Notes: a model not told the origin generated them from the sequence alone. A DNA stretch of 64,000 bases from JBBIGV01 sp037447335 (GCA_037447335.1 JBBIGV010000008.1:14059-78058); one strand, 5' to 3'; counted from the first letter of the stretch, positions 7,722 to 16,520 are shown. Made by a program: numbers and translations.

Positions 7722-9413
7722 ATGAGATTCAGCAAATCATTTATTCCTACTTTAAAAGAAATACCTAACGATGCCGTGGTTCAAAGCCATATACTTATGC
7801 TTCGTGCCGGTTTAGTACGAATGGTATCCGCCGGAATATATTCATTCCTTCCCCTTGGTTACAGAGTTGTAAGAAAGGTATCAGAGATTATCCGTGAAGA
7901 AATGAATGCTATTGGCGGGCAGGAGTTTCATCTTCCCGCATTGAACCCAAAAGAAATTTGGGAAGAAACCAACCGCGCTGAAGCCTTCGGGGATACATTA
8001 TTTCATATTAAAAACCGCGATTATGTTTTAGCGCCGACCCACGAAGAGATAATGACATTTCACGCACGTAACGTAGTAAAATCTTATAAAGATATGCCTC
8101 AGATCTGGTATCAGATTCAAACTAAGTTCCGAAATGAACCAAGACCAAGAAGCGGGGTTATACGCGGCAGACAATTCTTGATGAAAGATGCTTACTCATT
8201 TGATATAAGCTGGGAAGGACTTGATGTATCATACGAACTTCACGATAAAGCCTACCGAAAAATATTTGATCGGTGCGGATTGAATTATTTTGTCGTCGGT
8301 GCATCAAGCGGGGCAATGGGCGGTACCGGCTCTGAAGAATTTATGGTGAAATCCCCTGCCGGTGAAGATACAGCTGCTTATTGTGAATCCTGCGGTTACG
8401 CAGCCAATGTTGAAGTTGCAGCATCAAGAGTAAATATGATTGGAAGGGATTCGGTAAGTAAAGAGATATATGAGATACATACACCAAATGTAAAAAGTAT
8501 TGACGAACTTACAGAATTCTTAAAGATAGAAGAAACAGTTTGTGCCAAATCCAGAATATATATTCACAACGGTCAGCCCGTTTTAATTTTTATGCAGGGC
8601 AATGATGAAGTGAATGAATCCAAGCTGGAAAAATATTTAGGCAGCAATGTTCGTCCCGCTCACCCCGAAGAACTTTTGGAAATAACAGGAGCAGATGCTG
8701 GTTCGATCGGACCAATCGGATTTAAAGGCAGAATCGTTTCCGACCTGAAACTTAAAGACAGGAACAACTTATTCAGCGGTGCAAATAAAAACGATTATCA
8801 TATCGGCGGAATAGACTTTAAGCGTGATGTAAAAAATATTGAATATGCCGATCTGAGAATTGTTCAGTCAGGCGAAGGTTGTCCGAACTGCGATAATAGC
8901 CTCGAAGTTTTCCCTGCAATTGAACTCGGCCATATTTTTAAGCTCGGCACAAAGTATTCAGATTCTATGGATGCAAAATTTCTTGATGAAAAAGGCGAAG
9001 AACATCCGATAATTATGGGCAGTTACGGAATAGGCGTTGAACGTGTGATAGCCTGCTTTATAGAACAAAGGCACGATGATAAAGGAATAATCTGGAATAA
9101 AGCGCTTGCGCCTTTTGATGTTCATCTGATAGGGCTGAACATGAAAAAAGCAGAAATTGTTGATGCCTGTGAAAAAATTTACAATGAATTAAATAAACAG
9201 GGCATTGAAGTTTTGTTTGATGACAGAGATGCCGCTGCAGGTTTTAAATTTAACGATGCGGATCTGCTTGGTATGCCGCTGCAAATAGTTATCGGCGAAA
9301 AGAAGCTGAAAGAAAATATGTGCGAGGTTAAGGTCAGAAGAACAGGCGAGCGGTTTGATGTGGGGTTGAATAACTTAGAGCAGAAAGTCAATGAACGGCT
9401 TGTTAATCTTTAA
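7722..9413 (+). CDS. proS: Prolyl-tRNA synthetase, bacterial type
   Basis: 563 residues, normal for the bacterial (type 1) enzyme that charges tRNA-Pro with proline in the cytoplasm. The class II core begins MRFSKSFIPTLKEIPNDA; motif 2 is RSGVIRGRQFLMKDAYSFD (about residues 145-163). The insertion (editing) domain fills roughly 220-400. The catalytic domain resumes with the motif 3 region GSYGIGVERVIA, followed by the anticodon-binding domain (DVHLIGLN...) to the end. It is transcribed alone from its own promoter candidate; the next gene is a decayed fragment. Function is certain from the full-length match. Confidence 0.97.
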   Translation: MRFSKSFIPTLKEIPNDAVVQSHILMLRAGLVRMVSAGIYSFLPLGYRVVRKVSEIIREEMNAIGGQEFHLPALNPKEIWEETNRAEAFGDTLFHIKNRDYVLAPTHEEIMTFHARNVVKSYKDMPQIWYQIQTKFRNEPRPRSGVIRGRQFLMKDAYSFDISWEGLDVSYELHDKAYRKIFDRCGLNYFVVGASSGAMGGTGSEEFMVKSPAGEDTAAYCESCGYAANVEVAASRVNMIGRDSVSKEIYEIHTPNVKSIDELTEFLKIEETVCAKSRIYIHNGQPVLIFMQGNDEVNESKLEKYLGSNVRPAHPEELLEITGADAGSIGPIGFKGRIVSDLKLKDRNNLFSGANKNDYHIGGIDFKRDVKNIEYADLRIVQSGEGCPNCDNSLEVFPAIELGHIFKLGTKYSDSMDAKFLDEKGEEHPIIMGSYGIGVERVIACFIEQRHDDKGIIWNKALAPFDVHLIGLNMKKAEIVDACEKIYNELNKQGIEVLFDDRDAAAGFKFNDADLLGMPLQIVIGEKKLKENMCEVKVRRTGERFDVGLNNLEQKVNERLVNL

Positions 9414-9528
9414 TAAATTAGTTTTGTACTCCAATACATTATATTCGAACCAGGCAGTTATAATTTCTTTGGTAATTAGGAAACTCTTAAACCGACACGG
9501 GTTCTAAAAATTTTTTTATGTGTTAACC

Positions 9529-9747
9529 ATGCCAGCTTTAATCTTCAAAGGTAAATCTTCCGTTTATAATCATGTTGCGGTTAATTACCACCAGTTGGCG
9601 CCTGAACCCGAGTTGAGTCTTACCGATAAAGTTAGTCTGCACGATAATCTTATTATACGCGGTGATAATTTAAAAGTTTTATTGCCTGATTATGCCGGTA
9701 AAGCAAAATGTATTTATGTAGAACAGCCATACGGGATCAAGGGATAA
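9529..9747 (+). pseudogene. N-terminal remnant of a type III-like adenine methyltransferase (Mod)
   Basis: 72 residues from the ATG at 9529. MPALIFKGKSSVYNH, LIIRGDNLKVLLPDYAGKAKCIYVEQPYG follows the start of Mod-type site-specific DNA methyltransferases, whose usual text is GDNLxALKALLPxYAGKVKCIYIDPPYN. Here three residues of the ALK stretch are missing and the catalytic DPPY motif reads EQPY, then the frame stops. A functional Mod is over 500 residues, so this is a decayed leftover. Its stop is 3 nt before the next gene, which may use GGGAT within this remnant as its ribosome-binding site. A TAGTTTTG box at 9419-9426 may drive the group. Confidence 0.75.
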
Positions 9748-9750
9748 CAG

Positions 9751-10233
9751 ATGGATCTTTTCTTAACTGATCAGGAAATAAGTGAACTTATAAGCGAAGA
9801 AAAGCGGACTAATATTTTATTAAGAGACCTTTGGAACCTAAAGACTAAAAATAATAGCCCTTATAAAGAAAATGATTTGTTAATAACAAGATCAGATAAA
9901 AGCCAGTTTAAAATTATAATCAGACAAAACAAGATTAAAGTTCTGGATTTTTCTGTTATTCTTGCATATACTACCAAAGGCTCAAACCAGGATTTTAAGC
10001 TTCGAAGATATAATGGTAAAATTCACCAGCATACTAACAAAATTGAAAAGCAAACTTTCTATGATTTTCATATACTTGAGGCAGCAGAACGGTATCAGAG
10101 AGCAGGATATAAAGAAGAGAGTTATGCAGAAATTACTTCAAGATACAGCGATATTAAAACTGCATTTAATTGTATGATAAGAGATTGTAATATTGTATTT
10201 GAAAATGAAAATCAGCTTGATTTTAACTTTTAG
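9751..10233 (+). CDS. DUF6978-like protein of unknown function
   Basis: 160 residues, no signal peptide or membrane segment. The start MDLFLTDQEISELISEEK, the basic middle (SQFKIIIRQNKIKVLDFSVILAY) and the later HILEAAERYQ segment resemble the DUF6978 family as I recall it, which often sits beside DUF1828 genes. No catalytic motif is recognised. It follows a methyltransferase remnant by 3 nt and is followed 8 nt later by the DUF1828 gene, so the pair is one transcription unit. A defence or toxin-antitoxin role is possible from context alone. Codon use looks A-rich compared with neighbouring housekeeping genes. Confidence 0.65.
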   Translation: MDLFLTDQEISELISEEKRTNILLRDLWNLKTKNNSPYKENDLLITRSDKSQFKIIIRQNKIKVLDFSVILAYTTKGSNQDFKLRRYNGKIHQHTNKIEKQTFYDFHILEAAERYQRAGYKEESYAEITSRYSDIKTAFNCMIRDCNIVFENENQLDFNF

Positions 10234-10241
10234 GTGAAAAA

Positions 10242-11027
10242 ATGAAATTAGAAAAACTTCAAAAAGAGTTTAGAGAAAAGATTTCCTCCGAAATTTCTTT
10301 GATGCAGGAAGGTGTTAACAGATACCGTATTTTTTCTCCTTTTATGTTTGATGATGGAGATCATCTGTCATTGATATTGAAGAACGAAAAGAACAAATGG
10401 TATTTCACTGATGAAGGTCATACGTTAATGCACCTTACTTATGAAGTTGATTTTAAATCATTGCAGAAAGGCAGCAGGCAAAAAATAATTTCAAATGTTT
10501 TAAGTTCTTACAACATCACCGACAGAGACGGCGAATTGATTTCAGAAGTAGAAGACAATCAATTCGCAGATAAATTTTACTCGTATATTCAGGGTTTAAT
10601 AAAAATAACAGATGTTTCTTACCTGTCCAGAGAAAGAGTAAGATCAACTTTTTGGGAAGATTTTAAGGAATTTATAGAAAACAAAGTTCCGGAAACCCGC
10701 AGGGAATTTCATTACTCTGATAAAGTTCATGATCCTGAAGGCAAATACACTGTAGATGTTATGGTTAATAGTTTGCTCCGTCCTCTTTTTATTTTTGCGA
10801 TTGGTAATGACGATAAGTGCAGAGATGTAACCATCAACCTGCATCAATATGAACGATGGAAGATTTTTTTCCACTCAATAGCAATTTTTGAAGATCAGGA
10901 AGAAATAAACAGAAAAGTGTTGGCTCGTTTCACGGATGTTGCTGATAAACAGTTTTCAAGCCTTGCCCTTAATAAAGAAAGGGTTGAACAATATTTAACC
11001 GAAAAAATGAGAGGCAATGGAGCTTAA
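10242..11027 (+). CDS. DUF1828/DUF1829 domain protein
   Basis: 261 residues. The N-terminal part (about 30-120) has the DUF1828 signature: DGDHLSLILKNEKNKWYFTDEGHTLMHLTYEVDF. The C-terminal half (about 150-250) fits DUF1829, with RREFHYSDKVHDPEGKYTVDVMV and INLHQYERWKIFF. The family has no demonstrated biochemical role to my knowledge and is common in mobile or variable regions. It has its own Shine-Dalgarno (TAGGTGAAAA) and forms a two-gene unit with the preceding DUF6978-like gene. Its position beside a decayed restriction-modification gene suggests a genome-defence island; that is inference. Confidence 0.8.
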   Translation: MKLEKLQKEFREKISSEISLMQEGVNRYRIFSPFMFDDGDHLSLILKNEKNKWYFTDEGHTLMHLTYEVDFKSLQKGSRQKIISNVLSSYNITDRDGELISEVEDNQFADKFYSYIQGLIKITDVSYLSRERVRSTFWEDFKEFIENKVPETRREFHYSDKVHDPEGKYTVDVMVNSLLRPLFIFAIGNDDKCRDVTINLHQYERWKIFFHSIAIFEDQEEINRKVLARFTDVADKQFSSLALNKERVEQYLTEKMRGNGA

Positions 11028-11100
11028 AAGCTGCCAGACAACTGTATTAAAAGCAGTAAAAGATTTTTTAGAAACTTTATTTGAAGCTAAATCTGAATAA
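11017..11100 (+). CDS. Possible 27-residue ORF or gene remnant
   Basis: ATG at 11017 overlaps the end of the DUF1828 gene in another frame and encodes MELKSCQTTVLKAVKDFLETLF and a few more residues to a TAA at 11100. The same frame stays readable after that stop for another 25 codons. It could be a real short peptide, or the start of a truncated gene at the edge of the island. No family recognised. Confidence 0.2.
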   Translation: MELKSCQTTVLKAVKDFLETLFEAKSE

Positions 11101-11247
11101 CATAAGTTTATTGACGCCCATAAAACAGATGAACCTGCACAAAGTCATAGCCTTCCTGACAGAGGGAATTGTTAATCATTCTAAGCCCATATTTATTTAA
11201 TATGAATAACATATTTTTTCAATATCCAAAAAATTAACTCCCCGGTT

Positions 11248-12201
11248 ATGCGCAAAAGATGGACAGAAGAAGAAATAAAAATTCTTAAGAGATACTACGC
11301 CAGAAAGGGTTCGCACTTTGTGGCTGAACGTGTTGGGCACAGCCCCGATACCGTTATGAATAAAGCTGCCGAACTTGGTATTCGCTTTCATAGAACACGC
11401 CCATGGAAATCCCACGAAGACAGGTACATCAGAGAAAAATATCATAAGAAAAAAATAGCTTCAATTGCGCGGTCGTTGAAACGCACCCCTCGGTCAGTTC
11501 AGCACAGGGCTGAATATCTGAAATTGACAAAACCAGCCGCCGATAAATGGTCGGCAGAAGATATTGCCGCTCTTCATAAGTTATACACGGACCGAAACTA
11601 CACCCTGGATCTGATTGCAAAAATTCTTAATCGTTCAAAAAATTCCGTCCTGCTTAAAGCTGTTAGGATGGGATTAAGCAGAGCCAGCCACATTCACAGA
11701 TGGTCAAAGCATGACCATAATTATCTTTTGAAAAACGCCGGGGAAAAATCTTACAGGGACATTGCTAACCATCTTGGAATAAAAAACTACCAGGTAGCAC
11801 TATATGCCAAAAAGATCGGAATAAAAATACAGGACAAAGGACTAAGCTGGTCGCAAGAAGAAAAAGACTTTATCCGCAAAAACTATTACAAGATGCCGGC
11901 TAAAGAAATTGCCCGGCGATTAAACCGGACACTTAATGCCGTAAAAAACACTGCAAGCCGGATGGGTGTTAGTGAAGACAAAAGGGAGCCATGGACCAGC
12001 AGGCAACTTGATTATTTAAAGAATAATTACGCTGATAAAACTATTGTGGAAATCGCAAAAGCGTTAAACCGCTCGAAGAAATCTGTCCATGCAAAAGCAG
12101 TCAGGCTTAGGTTGCGCAAAAGAAAAAAAAGAAAATCTACAGCAAAATCCGAGATTGCCCGGAAAAGAAAGCCATCAAATAAATTTTCGGGAAATGATTA
12201 A
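11248..12201 (+). CDS. Protein of six tandem Myb/SANT-like DNA-binding repeats
   Basis: 317 residues, very basic. Six units of about 45-52 residues start at Trp: RWTEEE (5), PWKSHED (53), KWSAED (100), RWSKHD (152), SWSQEE (205) and PWTSRQ (253). Each continues with L..YY, then IA..L.R....V..KA..LG, the helix-turn-helix pattern of Myb/SANT and homeodomain-like folds. The tail (RKRKKRKSTAKSEIARKRK) is a lysine/arginine stretch. Nothing else is fused to the array, so it is probably a sequence-specific or architectural DNA-binding protein. It ends TAATG on the start of rsmI, so the two are cotranslated. The leader lacks a clear Shine-Dalgarno. Confidence 0.8.
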   Translation: MRKRWTEEEIKILKRYYARKGSHFVAERVGHSPDTVMNKAAELGIRFHRTRPWKSHEDRYIREKYHKKKIASIARSLKRTPRSVQHRAEYLKLTKPAADKWSAEDIAALHKLYTDRNYTLDLIAKILNRSKNSVLLKAVRMGLSRASHIHRWSKHDHNYLLKNAGEKSYRDIANHLGIKNYQVALYAKKIGIKIQDKGLSWSQEEKDFIRKNYYKMPAKEIARRLNRTLNAVKNTASRMGVSEDKREPWTSRQLDYLKNNYADKTIVEIAKALNRSKKSVHAKAVRLRLRKRKKRKSTAKSEIARKRKPSNKFSGND

Positions 12202-12890
12202 TGAAGAAAGGCATTCTATATCTCGTTTCAACTCCGATAGGTAATTATGAGGACATAACTATCCGTGCATTAAAAATTCTTCAGGCTGTTGATTTTATTC
12301 TTTGTGAAGAATATAAAGAAGCAAAAAGACTATTATCAAAATTTGGGATTGTAAAAGAGTTTATCGCACTTAACGAACATACCGAAAAAAAAATTGCAGA
12401 TGAATTATTATTAAAGCTGGCAGGCGGTTCAACGCTGGCGCTCATATCGGATTGCGGCACGCCGTTGTTTTCTGACCCGGGTCATTTGCTTGTGCGGTTG
12501 TGCATCTCACATAATATTCCGGTTATACCAATACCCGGGGCAAATTCTCTTCTTCCGGCATTAATTATCTCTGGCTTCGATACAGAAAAATTTTACTACT
12601 ACGGCTGGCTTTCGCCAAAAAGAGATGAAAGGAGAAAACAGCTTTTTGAAATCAAAAAACTCAGGGAGATTGTTGTTATTCTTGATACACCATACAGGTT
12701 AAAAAGTCTTCTTACAGATATCGTAAAGATACTCGGTAAAAATGTACCCGCTGTAATCGCATTTGAAATTACAAAAACAGGTGAACAGTTCTTCAGAGGG
12801 ACAACAGATTCGCTGCTGAAATTAACCGGTGAAAAAAATCTTAAGGGCGAGTTTGTGCTGATACTGAATTTAAAGTCGGGTAACAAATAA
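12201..12890 (+). CDS. rsmI: 16S rRNA (cytidine-1402 2'-O)-methyltransferase, RsmI family
   Basis: 229 residues of a tetrapyrrole-methylase (SAM-dependent) fold. GILYLVSTPIGNYEDITIRAL is the family N-terminus, and LISDCGTPLFSDPG and IPIPGANSLLPALIISG are the next conserved blocks. RsmI methylates C1402 in the decoding centre of 16S rRNA. The usual EDTRHT block reads EEYKEAKRLL, and the protein lacks the C-terminal domain of the E. coli enzyme (about 286 residues), so it is a divergent, short member. The ATG overlaps the stop of the SANT-repeat gene by one base. Confidence 0.85.
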   Translation: MKKGILYLVSTPIGNYEDITIRALKILQAVDFILCEEYKEAKRLLSKFGIVKEFIALNEHTEKKIADELLLKLAGGSTLALISDCGTPLFSDPGHLLVRLCISHNIPVIPIPGANSLLPALIISGFDTEKFYYYGWLSPKRDERRKQLFEIKKLREIVVILDTPYRLKSLLTDIVKILGKNVPAVIAFEITKTGEQFFRGTTDSLLKLTGEKNLKGEFVLILNLKSGNK

Positions 12891-12981
12891 CGTAATCTTT
12901 GTTTATAGATAAAGCTTTTGCCGAAACAGACATTGTAACATTAATCCCAGTAAACTTTCAGTAGAAATTACAAAGAATTAA

Positions 12982-14667
12982 TCACCCTCTCGTCAATTGT
13001 CTGTATTTAATTCTGTGCGGCTGTTCTGCAGCAGCGCCCAATCTTTCTTTCCGCCTTTCTTCATATTCTGTGTAGTTGCCGTCAAACCAAACCACTTTAC
13101 TCTCACCTTCAAATGCTAATATGTGAGTAGCGATCCTGTCTAAGAACCATCTGTCGTGACTTATAACAAGAACACAGCCGGCAAATTTTTCAATACCTTC
13201 TTCAAGCGCCCGTAGAGTGTTCACATCGAGATCGTTTGTCGGTTCATCAAGCAGTAATACATTAGCGCCTTGTTTTAGCATCATTGCAAGATGAACCCGG
13301 TTACGCTCACCGCCGCTCATCATACTTACTTTTTTTTGTTGATCAGCGCCGGCAAAGTTAAACTGTGCAACATAAGCACGCGAGTTCACCTGCCGACTGC
13401 CAAGCATAATTGTATCTTCACCGCCGGAAATTAATTCCCAGATGCTTTTATCCGGGTCCAAAGCATCTCTTGATTGATCCACATAAGACATCTTAACAGT
13501 TGAACCAATTCTTATATTGCCCGTATCAGGCTTTTCCTGAGCGGTTATCATCTTAAACAGCGTAGTCTTGCCCGCGCCATTAGGACCAATAATTCCCACC
13601 ACTGCACCGGGAGGAATTGAAAAGGTAAGGTCATCTGTTAAAATATTTTCGCCGTAAGCTTTACTTAGATTTTCAACTTCTATTACAACATCGCCAAGTC
13701 TGTCGGCAGCAGGAATATAAAGCTCAAGTTCTTTCTGTCCCTTTTCCCTTTCTTCTTTAAGGAGCTTATCATAGGCAGTAATGCGGGATTTGGATTTTGC
13801 ATGCCTGGCTTTCGGAGTCATTCGAATCCATTCCAGCTCGCGCTGGAGAGTTTTTTGCCTTTGGCTTTCCTGTTTTTCTTCAACACGAAGTCTTTCCTGT
13901 TTCTGCTGAAGCCACGATGAATAGTTTCCTTTCCATGGAATACCTTCTCCGCGGTCAAGTTCAAGTATCCAGCCTGCAACGTTATCAAGAAAGTATCTGT
14001 CGTGTGTAACAGCAATAACAGTTCCCTCATATTTTTGTAGGTGATGCTCAAGCCACGCAACTGTTTCGGCATCAAGATGGTTGGTGGGCTCATCGAGTAA
14101 AAGTATGTCCGGTTTTTTAAGAAGCAGCCTGCAAAGAGCCACCCTTCTTCTTTCGCCGCCGGAAAGAACTTTGCAGGGGGTATCACCAGGCGGGCACCGC
14201 AATGCATCCATTGCCATTTCGAGCCGGGAATCCAGGTCCCATCCGCCCATAGCTTCAATTTTTTCCTGAACATTACCCTGTCGTTCAAGTAGTTTCGTCA
14301 TATCATCATCATCCATCGGTTCAGCAAACCTTGCGTTTATTTCATGATATTCTTTAAGGAGATTGACGATTTGCTGCACACCTTCCTGCACAATCTCTTT
14401 TACGGTTTTAGTGTCATCAAGCTGTGGTTCCTGCTCAAGGTAGCCGATAGTAAAACCGGGCGATATAACCGTTTCGCCGTTGAAATTTTTATCAACTCCC
14501 GCAAGAATTTTTAGGAGGGAGGATTTGCCGGAACCATTTAGACCTATTACACCAATCTTTGCTCCGTAGAAATAGGACAGATAAATATCCTTCAGCACAG
14601 GTTTGTTATTGTAGAATTTGCTTACCCCTATCATTGAGTAAATTACTTTATTTGCTTCAGTGCTCAT
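12982..14667 (-). CDS. ettA: Energy-dependent translational throttle ABC-F protein EttA
   Basis: 561 residues, full length. Two ABC ATPase domains: Walker A GLNGSGKSS near residue 42 and GPNGAGKTT near 358, each followed by an LSGGER or MSGGERNR signature and LLLDEPTN Walker B. Between them lies the arm/linker with MTPKARHAKSKSRI. EttA binds the ribosomal E site and gates entry into elongation according to ATP/ADP level. It is monocistronic; a TATTTTTG box lies 25 nt upstream of the start. It is convergent with rsmI. Confidence 0.95.
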   Translation of the reverse strand: MSTEANKVIYSMIGVSKFYNNKPVLKDIYLSYFYGAKIGVIGLNGSGKSSLLKILAGVDKNFNGETVISPGFTIGYLEQEPQLDDTKTVKEIVQEGVQQIVNLLKEYHEINARFAEPMDDDDMTKLLERQGNVQEKIEAMGGWDLDSRLEMAMDALRCPPGDTPCKVLSGGERRRVALCRLLLKKPDILLLDEPTNHLDAETVAWLEHHLQKYEGTVIAVTHDRYFLDNVAGWILELDRGEGIPWKGNYSSWLQQKQERLRVEEKQESQRQKTLQRELEWIRMTPKARHAKSKSRITAYDKLLKEEREKGQKELELYIPAADRLGDVVIEVENLSKAYGENILTDDLTFSIPPGAVVGIIGPNGAGKTTLFKMITAQEKPDTGNIRIGSTVKMSYVDQSRDALDPDKSIWELISGGEDTIMLGSRQVNSRAYVAQFNFAGADQQKKVSMMSGGERNRVHLAMMLKQGANVLLLDEPTNDLDVNTLRALEEGIEKFAGCVLVISHDRWFLDRIATHILAFEGESKVVWFDGNYTEYEERRKERLGAAAEQPHRIKYRQLTRG

Positions 14668-14691
14668 ATTTTTAGTTTAATTTGTTAAATA

Positions 14692-14699
14692 CAAAAATA
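14692..14699 (-). promoter_or_regulatory. Putative ettA -7 box
   Basis: CAAAAATA on the plus strand reads TATTTTTG on the minus strand, an exact TAnnTTTG, 25 nt before the ettA ATG. No TTG element is found 19-20 nt further up, so the call rests on the -7 box alone. Confidence 0.35.
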
Positions 14700-14792
14700 A
14701 AAAAATGCGGTTATAAAACTCTGATTTGCCAGTTAATTAATTTAAATCCGAAATATTCAAACAATTAACATTGCTTTTTATAAAGATTATAA

Positions 14793-14804
14793 ATACGTTC
14801 GTAT
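14793..14804. promoter_or_regulatory. Possible toxin-antitoxin operator
   Basis: ATACG-TT-CGTAT, an inverted repeat of two 5-bp arms, lies about 37 nt upstream of the antitoxin ATG in an A+T-rich promoter-like stretch. Ribbon-helix-helix antitoxins usually repress their own operon through such short palindromes. Confidence 0.35.
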
Positions 14805-14840
14805 AAAAAGACATAATTATAATCAGCAGGAAAACGAATA

Positions 14841-15083
14841 ATGGCTAAAACAGTCACACTTAAATTAAGTGAACACAAGTATAAAATCATTAAAAGACTA
14901 GCAAACCGCGACAACAGACCAATCCCCAATTTTATCGAAACAGCAGTTGAACGATTTATAGAAGAAAATATTTTTGTTGATGAATTTGAAATGGAAGAGA
15001 TAAGGGATAATGCTGAGCTGAACAAAAGTATTAAACGAGCGTTGTCAGACGTTAAATTTAAAAGAGGGCGCATGGTTGAATAG
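14841..15083 (+). CDS. Ribbon-helix-helix antitoxin
   Basis: 80 residues. The start AKTVTLKLSEHKYKIIKRLA is the beta-strand/helix pattern of CopG/MetJ-type ribbon-helix-helix DNA-binding domains, followed by an acidic toxin-binding tail (EENIFVDEFEMEEIRDNAEL). The role is to neutralise the adjacent RelE/ParE-type toxin and repress the operon. It starts after a GCAGGAAAACGAATA leader. The last 8 nt overlap the toxin gene, the classic arrangement of such pairs. Confidence 0.8.
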   Translation: MAKTVTLKLSEHKYKIIKRLANRDNRPIPNFIETAVERFIEENIFVDEFEMEEIRDNAELNKSIKRALSDVKFKRGRMVE

Positions 15084-15354
15084 GTATGAGATTTTCGGAA
15101 CAGATGAATTTATAAAAAACCTTCGTAAAGTAAATCCCCGGCAAAGAGATAATATACAAAGGAAATTGCACGACTATATTTGCCTGCAGCTAAGGGAAGA
15201 ACCGTACTTCGGACACAACATTAAGAAACTTGTAGGATATAAACCAGAAACCTGGCGATATCGAATAGGTAAGTTCAGAATATTTTATCTTGTAAGCGAA
15301 GAGGAAAAAATGAATTATATGTTAACAATAGAACAGAGAAAGCAGGCTTACTAG
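15076..15354 (+). CDS. RelE/ParE-family toxin
   Basis: 92 residues from a TTG start inside the antitoxin's last codons. YEIFGTDEFIKNLRKVNPRQRDNI, ETWRYRIGKFRIFYLV and the ending MLTIEQRKQAY match the RelE/ParE/YafQ fold (WRYRIG.(F/Y)R(I/V).Y and I..R..AY). Members either cleave mRNA on the ribosome or poison gyrase; the WRYRIGKFRIFY form is closer to RelE-type mRNA interferases. The set of catalytic residues cannot be judged without alignment. The pair looks intact. Confidence 0.85.
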   Translation: MNRYEIFGTDEFIKNLRKVNPRQRDNIQRKLHDYICLQLREEPYFGHNIKKLVGYKPETWRYRIGKFRIFYLVSEEEKMNYMLTIEQRKQAY

Positions 15355-15467
15355 TTCGAAAAAAATATTTTTAAGTAATCTTCTTTAAAAACTCATCTAG
15401 AATCTCTCAAACCAATACAAGTAAACATATTCTGTTTTATGTAGTCGGCATTACCGGTTACTATTCT

Positions 15468-15475
15468 TATATTTG
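15468..15475 (+). promoter_or_regulatory. Putative hemH -7 box
   Basis: TATATTTG is an exact TAnnTTTG, 22 nt upstream of the hemH ATG. The position 20 nt further up reads TCG instead of TTG, so only the -7 element is supported. Confidence 0.35.
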
Positions 15476-15497
15476 AATTAAAAATATCTTACTATAA

Positions 15498-16520
15498 ATG
15501 AAAAAGAAAACAGGCGTTTTATTAATTCAGTTAGGCACACCTGATAATCCTACAAAGAAAGATGTAAGAAGATATTTAACAGAGTTTCTTAACGATCCGA
15601 GGGTGATAGATATACCCGCATTACTCAGATTCTTTCTGGTGAATTTTATAATTATCCCGAAAAGAAATTCGGCATCAACAAAAATATATAAGGAACTCTG
15701 GACCCAAGATGGCTCGCCGCTGCTGTTATATAGTTTAAATCTTCGTGATAAACTTCAAAACTCCTTAGGTGATAGTTACGGAGTTCATCTTGGGATGAGA
15801 TATCAGAACCCATCCATGGATGACGTGCTCGAAGAAATAAGAAAAAAGAATTACGATAGACTGATCATTCTTCCGTTATTTCCGCAGTATGCATCAGCAA
15901 GCACCGGTTCTGCTCTCGAAAAGGCGATGAAGATAATCAGCAAGTGGTGGGTTATTCCCGAAGTGAAAATCATCAGCCAGTATTATGATAATGAAGGTTA
16001 TCTGAATACGATAGTTGAACAGGCAAAAAAATATAATCTGAACGAATATGACCACATCCTGTTTAGCTACCATGGTTTACCAATCAGACAGGTTGATAAG
16101 GTATATGTTGACGGTAAACCCTGCGCCGATCATAATTGTGAAAACGAAATAACGGAAGAAAACAAATACTGTTTTAAAGCAGTCTGTTATGCAACCACAC
16201 GATTGCTTGCCGGGAAATTAAATTTGCCATCAGACAAATACACGGTTTGTTTTCAATCGAGATTGGATAAAGACTGGCTTGAACCATTTGCTGATAAAGT
16301 TGTAATTGAACAAGCAAAAAAAGGAGCTAAAAGGCTGCTTGTTTTCAGCCCGGCATTTGTTGCCGATTGCCTTGAAACGACAATCGAAATCGGGGTTGAA
16401 TACCAGAAGTTATTTAAAGAACATGGCGGCGAAAAAGTTCAGCTTGTTGAAAGCCTGAATGATCACCCAATGTGGGTTGATACATTGAAAGATATGGTTT
16501 TAAAACAGTTTATTGATTAA
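15498..16520 (+). CDS. hemH: Ferrochelatase
   Basis: 340 residues, full length. It inserts Fe2+ into protoporphyrin IX (or coproporphyrin) in the last part of heme synthesis. GVLLIQLGTPDNP is the family start; FSYHGLPIR carries the catalytic His (H192), and FSPAFVADCLETTIEIG the conserved acidic/iron site (E293). A cysteine-containing insert (CADHNCENEITEENKYCF, 209-226) is notable. No other heme genes are nearby. Its stop overlaps the stop of the convergent flavoprotein gene by two bases. Confidence 0.96.
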   Translation: MKKKTGVLLIQLGTPDNPTKKDVRRYLTEFLNDPRVIDIPALLRFFLVNFIIIPKRNSASTKIYKELWTQDGSPLLLYSLNLRDKLQNSLGDSYGVHLGMRYQNPSMDDVLEEIRKKNYDRLIILPLFPQYASASTGSALEKAMKIISKWWVIPEVKIISQYYDNEGYLNTIVEQAKKYNLNEYDHILFSYHGLPIRQVDKVYVDGKPCADHNCENEITEENKYCFKAVCYATTRLLAGKLNLPSDKYTVCFQSRLDKDWLEPFADKVVIEQAKKGAKRLLVFSPAFVADCLETTIEIGVEYQKLFKEHGGEKVQLVESLNDHPMWVDTLKDMVLKQFID

